From Lachnoclostridium sp. Marseille-P6806 (GTDB lineage: Bacteria > Bacillota > Clostridia > Lachnospirales > Lachnospiraceae), in assembly GCF_900625025.1 (NCBI RefSeq), contig NZ_LR130576.1, positions 124,001 through 188,000 of the forward strand: a stretch of DNA of 64,000 nt, in the 5' to 3' direction. Positions 1-8,276 of the stretch are shown one piece after another. Every line of letters starts with the position of its first letter. The stretch's first letter is position 1. Both the position numbers and the translations under genes were made by a program. Below the pieces are notes generated by a model. It searched no databases, was not told where the DNA came from, and worked only from the letters and a program-made list of their open reading frames with translations.

Positions 1-16
1 CATTGCCCGCGGGAAT

Positions 17-57
17 AAAAATTTCCAGGAAGTCCCATTACAGATATCAGGACTTCC
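17..57 (-). terminator. Terminator after the GH43 gene
   Basis: On the minus strand an 8-bp perfect stem (28-35 with 50-57) is followed by an AT-rich run containing five T residues (17-21). It lies just beyond the GH43 stop codon, as expected for Rho-independent termination. The bases that follow (1-19) recur nearly unchanged at 2167-2185. Confidence 0.7.
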
Positions 58-69
58 CGGAAAAATAGA

Positions 70-1950
70 TCACTTCATCTCTACGACGTCCCCGTGGGTG
101 ATGCCGCTTTCATTGAAGGCATCCACGCGCACCCAGTACTTTGCGGTGTCCGCGTCAATCGCCCGGATCTCAAGACTCTGCTGTCCGGGGTTCTGCTGCT
201 CCGCCTTCTGTGTTCTGAAGACGCGCCAGCTGTGATAGAGCTTGTCCGGATCGTGTCCCCAGAGAACTTCGCAGCCGGTGCCCTCACTCTTCCAGCTCAC
301 CACGGCGTTCCGGCGGTCTTCCCCGCGGACCGCGGTCACATCCGCCGCTTTCGCCGGCGCAGTCCCGTTCCCGAGGCCGAACACCCGAAGCCCGGACACA
401 CATGCCTTCTGGCCGTAAGGAAGCTCCGCCACGGTCAGACGGACATAGCGCACCCGCACGCCCTGCTCCCGGATGACAATGTCATGTGGCAGATCGGTCT
501 CCGCGGCCCGCTTGTCCTTCAGAATTTCAAAATGCACGCCGTCCACGCTCGTCTCTAACAGCCAGCGGGTGCGAAGCTTCCGCTTCTCGATATACCTTCT
601 CATTCCCGGGTCTCCGTGCAGCGCCGCGCCCTCCGGCAGCTCTTTCACCGCGCCGAAATCATCGGCAAAATTCACCTGTACGGCGCGCACGTCCTCCGTC
701 TCTCCGAGGTCGAGCGTCAGTACCTGCTGTGTGTCGTCCGCAGCCGCCCTCCACCAGTTCTGAACATTCTCATTCACGGCATTTGCGGCACATTTTGACG
801 TGCTCTCCTCACTCGATGCTGTGACCTTTTTTCCATAGGAGAGGAGCATCCACTCCGGCTCCGCAAAGGAGTCCGCAGCAAGCCGATCCGCATCCATCGG
901 CCAGTCGCCGTAGCGCTGATTGCAGAAGAGCTCTCCGTCCTTGTCGAATCCCACAGGCCAGATACCGATGCGCCGCTCGAAAGAGTGATTCACCGAGATC
1001 CGCATGGTCGCGGTGTGCCACCAGGCGCCCTCCCGGTCCTGCATCGTCGAGCCGTGGCCGGCTCCGGGCAGAAATCCGCCGGGTTCAAAAGAAAACGGAT
1101 TGTTTGCCGCCGGGTGGAACGGTCCTAACGGAGACTCTCCCTCATACACACCGTCAGAATAGATGTTGTACTCCGTGCCCGGGCAGGCATACTGGAGATA
1201 ATACTTCCCGTCATGCTTTGTCATCCAGGCACCCTCTATATAGGGTGCATCCGACAGGGCCCCTTTCAGCATGTTTCTCTGTGCTTCCGGAAGATGATTC
1301 AGGAAACTCTCCAGAGCCTCCGGCGTGACCTGCTCCGGCTGAATCTTCAGCTGATCCGCAATGCCGCGCAGGATCATGGTGCGGATTCTGTTCTCCCCTG
1401 TCTTCTGCTGATTGTTCTCACCGACCCTCTCATATCCGAGCCTCCTCCGGCCGTCTCCAATCAGCTCCTCCGGCTCGCCGATGCGGCGCATGGTTTTGGG
1501 ATCAAGCTCCACACCCCAGATCGGCGTCACATTGTTGCAGCCCCAGTAGAAATAAAGCCTGCCGTCCTCATTGAGGAACAAATCCGGATCCCAGAAATCA
1601 AACGTCCCCGGAATCTTCTCGAACTCCTCGGTTTCCGGATCCTTCGTCCGGTAGAAATCGCAGATTTCCCCGCGGCGGCTCGCGCAGAAATACATGTAGT
1701 CCCCGACAGCGCGGACATCCGGCGCGTAATCATATACCGGCATGTCATGAAGCGGCACCTGCCTCCAGTTCACCATATCATCACTGACCAGGAACCCACA
1801 GGTCATGCTGGGGAAAATATAGTACTTCCCCTTGAACAGGATCATCGAAGGATCCGCCGCCTCACGGTTCAGTGAGAACCCGCCCTCCGGTTTCTCGTTG
1901 AACTGATAACGGTAGCTCATGTTGACAGGATTACAGAAATATCGGCTCAT
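70..1950 (-). CDS. Glycoside hydrolase family 43 protein with discoidin-like and FN3-like modules
   Basis: 626 aa, with no signal peptide, so probably cytoplasmic. The N-terminal half is a GH43 five-bladed propeller. The three family acids can be placed as D33 (general base, in ADPSMI), D121 (in WDPDLF) and E239 (general acid, in YIEGAW). A helical insertion of about 70 residues (roughly 165-235) separates the second and third. Residues of about 370-525 resemble an F5/8 type C (discoidin) carbohydrate-binding domain, and about 535-626 look like fibronectin type III. GH43 enzymes release xylose or arabinose from plant glycans; the exact substrate cannot be read from the sequence. The gene sits beside a sugar ABC importer and its two-component regulator, so it probably processes imported oligosaccharides. 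A GGAGGG site precedes the ATG. Confidence 0.85.
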   Translation of the reverse strand: MSRYFCNPVNMSYRYQFNEKPEGGFSLNREAADPSMILFKGKYYIFPSMTCGFLVSDDMVNWRQVPLHDMPVYDYAPDVRAVGDYMYFCASRRGEICDFYRTKDPETEEFEKIPGTFDFWDPDLFLNEDGRLYFYWGCNNVTPIWGVELDPKTMRRIGEPEELIGDGRRRLGYERVGENNQQKTGENRIRTMILRGIADQLKIQPEQVTPEALESFLNHLPEAQRNMLKGALSDAPYIEGAWMTKHDGKYYLQYACPGTEYNIYSDGVYEGESPLGPFHPAANNPFSFEPGGFLPGAGHGSTMQDREGAWWHTATMRISVNHSFERRIGIWPVGFDKDGELFCNQRYGDWPMDADRLAADSFAEPEWMLLSYGKKVTASSEESTSKCAANAVNENVQNWWRAAADDTQQVLTLDLGETEDVRAVQVNFADDFGAVKELPEGAALHGDPGMRRYIEKRKLRTRWLLETSVDGVHFEILKDKRAAETDLPHDIVIREQGVRVRYVRLTVAELPYGQKACVSGLRVFGLGNGTAPAKAADVTAVRGEDRRNAVVSWKSEGTGCEVLWGHDPDKLYHSWRVFRTQKAEQQNPGQQSLEIRAIDADTAKYWVRVDAFNESGITHGDVVEMK

Positions 1951-1996
1951 AACTCCCTCCCAGTATCATAAATTTCAGTGCAATTTTACCATCCCG

Positions 1997-2037
1997 CTGT
2001 ATCACATTTTGATAATGTGTAGCTCTTTTTGATACAG
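1997..2037. promoter_or_regulatory. Nested inverted repeats upstream of the GH43 gene
   Basis: CTGTATCA (1997-2004) and TGATACAG (2030-2037) form a perfect 8-bp inverted repeat. Inside it, CACATT (2003-2008) pairs with AATGTG (2014-2019). The element lies 47-87 bases upstream of the GH43 start, where an operator or activator site would be expected. The protein that would bind it is unknown. Confidence 0.4.
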
Positions 2038-2044
2038 GAGTCAA

Positions 2045-2164
2045 ATACCCCGCAGCAAGCTACGGGCATGATCCAGCTTGTTTCTGATTTGTACGCTCCA
2101 AGGGGCGGGGTATCCCACCCTCGCGGCATTCGCCAAGGTGGACATGCCTGCATGTCCACCTTGG
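2045..2164. repeat. Palindromic intergenic element
   Basis: ATACCCCGC (2045-2053) is complementary to GCGGGGTAT (2105-2113). It is followed by a 15-bp palindrome with a 2-base centre (2133-2147 and 2150-2164). Such multi-hairpin units are typical of dispersed intergenic repeats. Only one full copy lies in the window, although its downstream flank (2167-2185) matches bases 1-19. Confidence 0.5.
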
Positions 2165-2192
2165 CTCATTGCTCACGGGAATAAAGGAACAG

Positions 2193-2227
2193 CAGGAAAG
2201 ACCAGATATTCCACTCAGTCCTTCCTG
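2193..2227 (-). terminator. Probable terminator of the sugar importer operon
   Basis: CAGGAAAGAC (2193-2202) and GTCCTTCCTG (2218-2227) form a 10-bp stem with one wobble pair. On the minus strand it is followed by a T-rich but interrupted stretch. It is 113 bases past the last permease gene. Confidence 0.45.
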
Positions 2228-2340
2228 TTGTCAAATCTTTTTCAATAGAGTTTTCCTGCGTCATCTCCCAGATGCGTCCCCAGACCTGCCGGAACTCCGG
2301 ACAGTGGAATCAGATCTGCCGCAGCGTCGGCCATATATAT

Positions 2341-3246
2341 TCATCCTTTCACACCGCCGAGAGTGATGCCCTTGACAAAATTGTTCTGAATAAACGGATA
2401 GACGATGACGATCGGCAGGACACCTACTACCGCCATGGCCATGCGGACAGAAACGCTCGGTATCGTGGCAAGTCCCTGCGTCGCCTGAGAGACCGTGCTG
2501 GCGTTCTGCGTCAGAGCCTGGATGTTCTGAATCATCCGGTTCAGCAGGTTCTGAACCGAATAAAGATCCGTGCGCTTGGTCAGGTAGATGTAGCCGTTCA
2601 TCCAGTCGTTCCAGTAGCCGATGCCGATGAATAGTGCGATTGTCGCAACGATCGGCTTGGCAAGCGGCAGTGCCACCCGGAAGAATGCCTGGAATTCATT
2701 GGCCCCGTCGATATAAGCAGCCTCCATGATTTCATCCGGAATGCCGGTGACAAAATAAGATTTCATCATCAGCACATTGAACGCATTGAGCATCAGGCTC
2801 GGAACAAGCAGGGCGAGGAACGTGTTCTTGATGCCGAACACCGTGGTGTAGTTGATGTACGTAGGTACCAGGCCTCCGTTAAACAGCATCGTGAAGAAAA
2901 CGATGAAGGTCAGAACACCGCGCCCCGGAAGGAACCGGCGGGACAGTGCATACGCGAGCAGCGTCGTGATCGTGAGTCCCACCGCTGTTCCGACAAGAGT
3001 CAGCACGATGGAGATCATATAGGCATGCGGCACGGAATTCCCGGATGAGAAAATGTAAGTGTAGGCATAGACGCTCCACTTGTGAGGCGTGAAGCTGTAC
3101 CCATCCCGGATCAGCGCGTCGTTGTCCGTGAAGGAAGAGATCACCATCAGGATGAGCGGAATGACCGCGCACAGAGAAATGATGATCATCACAATATTTC
3201 CGAAGATCTGAAACCGCCTCTCCGAGCGGATATTTTTGTTGTTCAT
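2341..3246 (-). CDS. Carbohydrate ABC transporter permease, YtcP/LplC type
   Basis: 301 aa inner-membrane permease of the CUT1 sugar importer family (MalG-like half), with about six membrane segments. The EAA-loop region that contacts the ATPase lies near the middle (GANEFQAFFRVALPLAKP). The C-terminus, ending in VKGITLGGVKG, is typical of YtcP. I chose the ATG at 3246 because AGGAGA lies 4-5 bases upstream; an earlier in-frame start would reach 3279 without a good site. It follows the LplB-type permease and the binding-protein gene in one operon. No ATPase gene is nearby, so a shared MsmX-like ATPase is the likely energiser (inference from this family). Confidence 0.9.
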   Translation of the reverse strand: MNNKNIRSERRFQIFGNIVMIIISLCAVIPLILMVISSFTDNDALIRDGYSFTPHKWSVYAYTYIFSSGNSVPHAYMISIVLTLVGTAVGLTITTLLAYALSRRFLPGRGVLTFIVFFTMLFNGGLVPTYINYTTVFGIKNTFLALLVPSLMLNAFNVLMMKSYFVTGIPDEIMEAAYIDGANEFQAFFRVALPLAKPIVATIALFIGIGYWNDWMNGYIYLTKRTDLYSVQNLLNRMIQNIQALTQNASTVSQATQGLATIPSVSVRMAMAVVGVLPIVIVYPFIQNNFVKGITLGGVKG

Positions 3247-3304
3247 ATCTCTCCTGACCGCTGCGGCCCAGCAGCGCAAACTGCTATCTTTCCATCCTCA
3301 AAAC

Positions 3305-4252
3305 TCAGAACAGCGCACTGTCGGGATCCAGCTTCCGGACCAGCAGATTTGCTCCGAGAACGAGAACAAAGCCGACCATGGACTGGTACACACCGGCGGC
3401 TGCCGACATCGAGATATCCCCGAGTTCCAGAAGTCCGCGGTACACGTAGGTATCGATGGTGTTCGTGACCGGGAGCAGTGCTCCGGAGTTCTGCGGTACC
3501 TGATAGAACAGGCCAAAATCCGAGTAGAAAATCCGTCCGACTGCCATCAGCGTCAGCATGATGATCGTAGGCCGGAGCAGCGGAAGCGTAATGTGGGTGA
3601 TCTGCTGCCATTTGGTGGCGCCATCGATTGCGGCAGCCTCATAATACCCGCGGTCAAAACCGATGATTGTGGATAGATAGATGATGCAGCTGTAGCCGAT
3701 ACCCTTCCAGAGATTCACAAAGACCAGGATGAACGGCCAGTATTCCTGCTTCTGATACCAGCTGACTGCTTCCCTGCCCAGCGGCTTCAAAATGGAATTG
3801 TTGATGAAACCGTTCTCCGGGGACAGGAAGGCGAACACCAGATAGGAGATGATAACCGCCGACAGGAGGTACGGCAGCAGAATCACGGACTGGTACGCCT
3901 TCTTCCATTTCGATGTCAGCTCCGAGAGAATGATCGCCACAAAGATGGCAAAAAACGTGTTCACCAATATGAATACGAGATTGTAGCAGATCGTGTTCCT
4001 CGTGATGATAAAGGCATCACTGGTGGCAAACAGGTACTTGAAGTTCTTGAAACCCGCCCATGGACTTCCATAAATTCCCTTCTTCGCATTGTAATTCTTA
4101 AACGCGAGAACGATGCCCGGCATGGGCATGTAGTTGTTGATAAAGAGATAGAGCAGGCCCGGAAGTGCCATGATATAGATCGGTATGGACCGCTTCATCA
4201 GCGATTTCTTCTTTGCCTTGGACATTACCGGTTGATTGACTGCGCGTGCCAT
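3305..4252 (-). CDS. Carbohydrate ABC transporter permease, LplB type
   Basis: 315 aa, MalF-like half of the importer, with about six predicted membrane segments starting near residue 25. The EAA motif region (EAAAIDGATKWQQITHITLP) is intact. It would form a heterodimeric channel with the permease at 2341-3246, delivering oligosaccharide captured by the lipoprotein encoded upstream. GGAGAGGA precedes the ATG at a normal distance. The 58-base gap to the next permease gene holds no terminator, so the two are co-transcribed. Confidence 0.9.
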   Translation of the reverse strand: MARAVNQPVMSKAKKKSLMKRSIPIYIMALPGLLYLFINNYMPMPGIVLAFKNYNAKKGIYGSPWAGFKNFKYLFATSDAFIITRNTICYNLVFILVNTFFAIFVAIILSELTSKWKKAYQSVILLPYLLSAVIISYLVFAFLSPENGFINNSILKPLGREAVSWYQKQEYWPFILVFVNLWKGIGYSCIIYLSTIIGFDRGYYEAAAIDGATKWQQITHITLPLLRPTIIMLTLMAVGRIFYSDFGLFYQVPQNSGALLPVTNTIDTYVYRGLLELGDISMSAAAGVYQSMVGFVLVLGANLLVRKLDPDSALF

Positions 4253-4300
4253 GGCATCCTCTCCGCTGCCTTACTGCAGCATACTCAATTCTTATATTGA

Positions 4301-4336
4301 GGCACCCGGCTCTGCAGAATGACTGAACCGGATGCC
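4301..4336 (-). other. mRNA hairpin between the binding-protein and permease genes
   Basis: GGCACCCGG (4301-4309) and CCGGATGCC (4328-4336) form a 9-bp stem with one wobble pair in the 174-base gap. There is no T-run, so it is more likely a stabiliser or partial block that keeps binding-protein mRNA in excess, as in other CUT1 operons. Confidence 0.4.
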
Positions 4337-4426
4337 TGCTGATGTCTTGTCTCTTTACCTGCCGCCATGTCAGAATGCTGATTTCTGTGACCCGCATGCC
4401 TGAAGGCTTCTGCAGCTGTCCGCTAT

Positions 4427-6100
4427 TTACTCCTTGCCGTTGTCCTTAGCCCAGGCGTCCAGTGCCTCCTGCTTTGCCTGCATATAGGTTTCCAGGCCGG
4501 CATCCTTCAGAGCGGACTCCATCTCCGGGATGAGCTTCTCCGGGTTCTCGAAGCCGAGCTCGAGCTGATCGCGGTACTGGGTATAAACGTTCGTCAGAGC
4601 CGTGTACTCGGATGCCACCTCGCTGTTATCGAAGATGAATCCCATGCCCTTCGACACATCACACTTCTCGTTGAAGGTCGCGGTCTTTTCCCAGACATCG
4701 AGGTCATTGCCCTCCCAGATATCGGCGATGAACTGATTCGGCATCTCCCAGTTGACATTGTTGTAATACTCGGAGTTGGAGGCATCGACACCATCTGCAA
4801 AGGTGATGTGTCCGTCATCCGTCTTCTGATATTCCACGCCTTCCTCACCCCAGCAGAGCAGATTTGAAAGAACCGGATCCGTGTAGAAGGCATTCAGCAG
4901 CTGCATGGCTGCAACCGGATCTTCCGTCTGGGAATTGATGCACCAGGGCATCGAGTTACAGGTGTTGGAAGCGGAGAAATTCTCGCGCCCGATCTGGAAC
5001 ATGACCATCGGCTGACCGCAGAGGTTGCTCTCCTGCGCCTTGATGCCGGGCTTCAGAGCGGTCTTATAGGCCATCAGGCTTCCCGCCTTGACTGCCGGGG
5101 TGGTTCCGGTGGTGTCCGTCAGTGCATCCTTGGAGAAGTAGCCAGCCTGATTCCACTGATACATCTGCTTGCAGATTTCCATGTACTGATCGCTGGAGAA
5201 GAGATCCTCCACCGTCAGACTGTTCATCGGATCAAGCAGGGAACCGAAGTAGTCGCCTCCGATCGCATCCACTGGCATGCACTGCCCGACGACCGTTCCC
5301 TTGTCGGTCATGAACACCGTCTTGTCCGGGTATTTCTCATGAAGCTGCTTGAAAATATCCGTGATGGTGTCGTAGTCGGTGTAGATCCACTCGTCACCGT
5401 CGTTCTCATACATGGAGTTGTAATCATACCCGATGCCGTCAAGATACTGCTGCGCGATGGAGATGCCGAAGAGCCCCTGTCCCTGCTCCTTCTGGGAAGT
5501 GATACCGTAGAAGCCTCCGCCGACGACATCCGCGTACAGATACTGCTCCGGAACGACCACCGCAATGCCCTGGCCGTATTTTGCGAAGAGGTCATCCTCA
5601 TACATGTCATAGAGATAACCTTTATTGACGCAGGGGGAGAAGCCGACGGAAACCGCATTGAACAGATCCATCTGCTCACCCGAAGCCAGCATCAGATTCA
5701 TGTTCTGCGCATAGCTCGCCATGTCCATGATCTGGAGCTCCACGTCCACACCGAGCGTCTCCTCCGTGCGCTCCGAGATCTTCTGGGAGATCCGCTCAAT
5801 ACCTTTCGGCGTCCCGGCAAAATTCATGAAGCCAACGACCAGAGTCGGATAACTGCCGGAATCCTTGCGCTCCTGAATCGCATCAATGGCATCCTGCGTG
5901 GTGGGGTAGCCGTTGACATCTTTCAGATCTTCTGATCCTGCCGCCGTCGTTCCCGCAGACGATGCCGCCGTGCTCTCACCACTTCCGGAATCTGCAGCCG
6001 GTGTGTCCGATGTGCTGTCGGAATTTCCGGCTCCGCATCCTGCCAGCATCGCCGCTGTCATGACTCCTGTGAGAACCACTGCCAGAACTCTCTTCTTCAT
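4427..6100 (-). CDS. Extracellular sugar-binding lipoprotein of the ABC importer
   Basis: 557 aa. The N-terminus is a lipoprotein signal: MKKR, a hydrophobic stretch, and lipobox LAGC with C22 as the lipid-modified residue. A Ser/Thr/Gly/Asp-rich linker of about 35 residues follows. The rest is a family 1 solute-binding fold of the large LplA/YtcQ type usually paired with LplB and YtcP permeases. It is the first gene of the importer operon. GGAGGG lies ahead of the ATG, and a -10 box is at 6274-6279. The ligand is unknown; the linked GH43 enzyme suggests a xylo- or arabino-oligosaccharide. Confidence 0.9.
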   Translation of the reverse strand: MKKRVLAVVLTGVMTAAMLAGCGAGNSDSTSDTPAADSGSGESTAASSAGTTAAGSEDLKDVNGYPTTQDAIDAIQERKDSGSYPTLVVGFMNFAGTPKGIERISQKISERTEETLGVDVELQIMDMASYAQNMNLMLASGEQMDLFNAVSVGFSPCVNKGYLYDMYEDDLFAKYGQGIAVVVPEQYLYADVVGGGFYGITSQKEQGQGLFGISIAQQYLDGIGYDYNSMYENDGDEWIYTDYDTITDIFKQLHEKYPDKTVFMTDKGTVVGQCMPVDAIGGDYFGSLLDPMNSLTVEDLFSSDQYMEICKQMYQWNQAGYFSKDALTDTTGTTPAVKAGSLMAYKTALKPGIKAQESNLCGQPMVMFQIGRENFSASNTCNSMPWCINSQTEDPVAAMQLLNAFYTDPVLSNLLCWGEEGVEYQKTDDGHITFADGVDASNSEYYNNVNWEMPNQFIADIWEGNDLDVWEKTATFNEKCDVSKGMGFIFDNSEVASEYTALTNVYTQYRDQLELGFENPEKLIPEMESALKDAGLETYMQAKQEALDAWAKDNGKE

Positions 6101-6152
6101 AAACCTTATTCCCTCCTGCCGCTCCCGCGGCTCCTGTCTGCAACCCAGTCCA

Positions 6153-6190
6153 AGAGAATCAGACTTGCTGGTTGCCTCTTCTGATTCTCT
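6153..6190. other. Hairpin in the 5' leader of the importer operon
   Basis: AGAGAATCAGA (6153-6163) and TCTGATTCTCT (6180-6190) are perfect 11-bp complements separated by 16 bases. The site lies in the untranslated leader of the minus-strand operon and could affect mRNA stability or attenuation. Confidence 0.45.
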
Positions 6191-6254
6191 CCTGACCCTC
6201 TTCCGAGTCTTTTCCTTTTTCTGACTTCCGGGCTGCCGGGCGCCGGCCGCTCCC

Positions 6255-6283
6255 TTGCGTTTCCACTGACTACATTATAAAAT
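6255..6283 (+). promoter_or_regulatory. Promoter for the yesM-like/yesN-like pair
   Basis: TTGCGT (6255-6260), a 17-base spacer and TAAAAT (6278-6283) fit a sigma-A promoter reading towards the sensor kinase. It overlaps the divergent importer promoter, so the two transcription units may compete or be regulated together. Confidence 0.5.
6274..6279 (-). promoter_or_regulatory. -10 box of the importer operon
   Basis: A perfect TATAAT on the minus strand lies 174 bases before the binding-protein start. No good -35 box is seen, which fits an activator-dependent promoter; the AraC-type regulator encoded next door is the obvious candidate (inference). Confidence 0.5.
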
Positions 6284-6361
6284 GAGAACAGTTTTCACGG
6301 TGGCACAATTCTTCGATGTTTGTGTATTTTTCTTATTTTCGTGGAGTGGAGGGGCATCTCT

Positions 6362-8239
6362 GTGGGCAAACTGCATCTCAATTCCTACTCCTTCCGTGGA
6401 AGGCTCCGTCGCTTTTTTTATCTTCTCTACCTTGTGTTGATCGTAGTCCTCCTGATTTATACGTTCTACATCACAAGACTCCTGCTCCGGAATGCCTCCA
6501 CACAGCAACGGCAGTCCCTGCATCTCTACTGTGAACAGACGGGAGAGTCCCTGAAGGATCCGAAGACCTATCTCCTGAACCTGAATTCCTACAGCCTCGA
6601 TCTCAGTGTGGCTGCCACGCGCTCCCGGCAGGAGGAGATCTATAACAACCTCATCAACATACGCAACCTCTTCCAGCAGAACGTACCGTCCTTCTCCATG
6701 ATCGGCGGCTTCTATGCCTATTTTCCGAGGAATCAGGCCTTCGTGGAATCCAACGGCAGCGGCTACAACTCCGCTGACCTGTTTCCCGCCTGGCTGCGGA
6801 CGCAGCTCCGGGAGAATGCTGATTTGGCAGAGAAGCTGCAGAATGAAAATTCGCGCTGGGTTCCGGTCAGTTATCAGGAACAATGGTATTTTGTCCTGCT
6901 GTGCAGACAGAATGAGAGCTATGTCGGTGCTTTCATCGATTCCGATTCGGTGACAGACCGCTATGAAAAATCCGGAGGAGCCGGCAGCATCACATTCTTC
7001 ACCGACAAAAACGGTTGCACTGTCTGTGTCAATGGCATATCTGAGGAAGAGCAGACATCCGGGTCTGATATGGCGGAAACACTGACATCCGCAGAAGGAC
7101 GGATCCTCCCCGCTGAAGTTGCACTTTCCCGTACCCTGGAAAATTTTCAGGTTCTGTCTGTGAATGGCACGCGGTATCTGGTGCAGAGTGAGCCAACCGG
7201 TTTCAGTGATCTCTACCTCACAGTCATGACCCCCTACACCAGTATCACCGGAAACTTTCTCGTGGCTCTGAAGCTGCTGCTCTTCCTGTTCGTCCTCTCC
7301 CTCGCCGTGTTCTTTGCTGCCATCCGCTGGTCCGTCCGGCAGCTCGCAAAGCCGGTCGATCTCCTGCAGGAAACCACCTCTGCCATCTCCGCAGGAGACA
7401 TTCACCGCCGGATTGATACGTCCACGATGCGGGCAGAAGAATTCATTGATATCGGAAACGCCTTCAACAGCATGGTGGATACGATGGAACAGCTCCGAGT
7501 CGATGCCTATGAGAACGAACTCGAACGGCGTTCCCTGGAGCTCAATCTGCTGAAGTCCCAGGTCTCACCCCATTTCTTCATCAACTGCCTTGGACTCATA
7601 GATCTGATGGCGGACGGGACGACTGAGCACAGTGCCATCATTCATCAGATGATCGAGCGGCTCTCCAGGCATCTGCGCTACATACTGCGAGCCAGAAACC
7701 GGGTCCCCCTGTCGGAGGAGCTGGAATACGAGCAGAACTACACTGAAATGACGCGCCTGCGTTTCCCCGGCTGTCTCACCGTTGTCTTCGACATTGCTCC
7801 GGGTGCAGAGAACGCGGAGGTCTTCCCGATTCTGCTCATGAATTTCACGGAGAACACATTCAAGCACAATCTTGTCATGGGGGAGCCTCTCTCCCTGACC
7901 GTCCGGGCCACCGTGGAAGAGAGTAATGGAGAACGGAGGCTGCATCTGATCCACATCGACTCCGGAGAAGGTTTTGCCGCCGATTTCCTGGCAAAATTTA
8001 ATGAGCTCGCAGCATCCGACAAGCCGGACTGGTCAGCACAGATGGAGGGCTTCCACATCGGAAACTGGAACGTGATCCGGCACCTGAAGCTCGTGTATGG
8101 AGAGACCGCATCCATCCGCTTCTCCAATAAGCCGGGTTCCGGCGCGCGCATCGATATTGACATTCCGTATCGGGAATACCAGCCGGAGGTGTCGCCATCC
8201 GCGGAATCACACGAAGCACGATGGCAGACTTACGACTGA
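6362..8239 (+). CDS. Sensor histidine kinase, YesM type
   Basis: 625 aa membrane kinase. Its order is TM1 (about 18-40), an extracellular sensing region of about 250 residues, TM2 (about 298-322), HAMP, a His_kinase domain with the phosphoacceptor in SQVSPHFFIN (H404), and an HATPase_c domain. I start it at GTG 6362, because GGAGGGG ends exactly 7 bases upstream; the longer frame from TTG 6320 lacks a binding site. The response regulator follows after 37 bases. Such pairs sense a sugar, or its loaded binding protein, and switch on the neighbouring importer; that role is inferred from position and family. Confidence 0.9.
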   Translation: MGKLHLNSYSFRGRLRRFFYLLYLVLIVVLLIYTFYITRLLLRNASTQQRQSLHLYCEQTGESLKDPKTYLLNLNSYSLDLSVAATRSRQEEIYNNLINIRNLFQQNVPSFSMIGGFYAYFPRNQAFVESNGSGYNSADLFPAWLRTQLRENADLAEKLQNENSRWVPVSYQEQWYFVLLCRQNESYVGAFIDSDSVTDRYEKSGGAGSITFFTDKNGCTVCVNGISEEEQTSGSDMAETLTSAEGRILPAEVALSRTLENFQVLSVNGTRYLVQSEPTGFSDLYLTVMTPYTSITGNFLVALKLLLFLFVLSLAVFFAAIRWSVRQLAKPVDLLQETTSAISAGDIHRRIDTSTMRAEEFIDIGNAFNSMVDTMEQLRVDAYENELERRSLELNLLKSQVSPHFFINCLGLIDLMADGTTEHSAIIHQMIERLSRHLRYILRARNRVPLSEELEYEQNYTEMTRLRFPGCLTVVFDIAPGAENAEVFPILLMNFTENTFKHNLVMGEPLSLTVRATVEESNGERRLHLIHIDSGEGFAADFLAKFNELAASDKPDWSAQMEGFHIGNWNVIRHLKLVYGETASIRFSNKPGSGARIDIDIPYREYQPEVSPSAESHEARWQTYD

Positions 8240-8276
8240 GACATAATGCTCCGGAAAGCACAGAGGAAACAGAATT

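Larger units (their letters stand above)
1951..2340. other. 390-bp intergenic region rich in inverted repeats
   Basis: No gene is seen. It holds, in order: the GH43 5' region with nested inverted repeats (1997-2004 with 2030-2037, and 2003-2008 with 2014-2019) that could be operator sites; a 9-bp inverted repeat 2045-2053 with 2105-2113; a 15-bp near-continuous palindrome 2133-2147 with 2150-2164; a copy of the window's first 19 bases at 2167-2185; and a terminator-like hairpin 2193-2227 behind the importer operon. Confidence 0.6.

Noticed and set aside
6275-7405. Long minus-strand open frame of 376 codons opposite the sensor kinase
   Set aside because: It is the antisense of the kinase gene; the plus-strand frame has clear kinase motifs and a good ribosome site, and the minus product matches no family.
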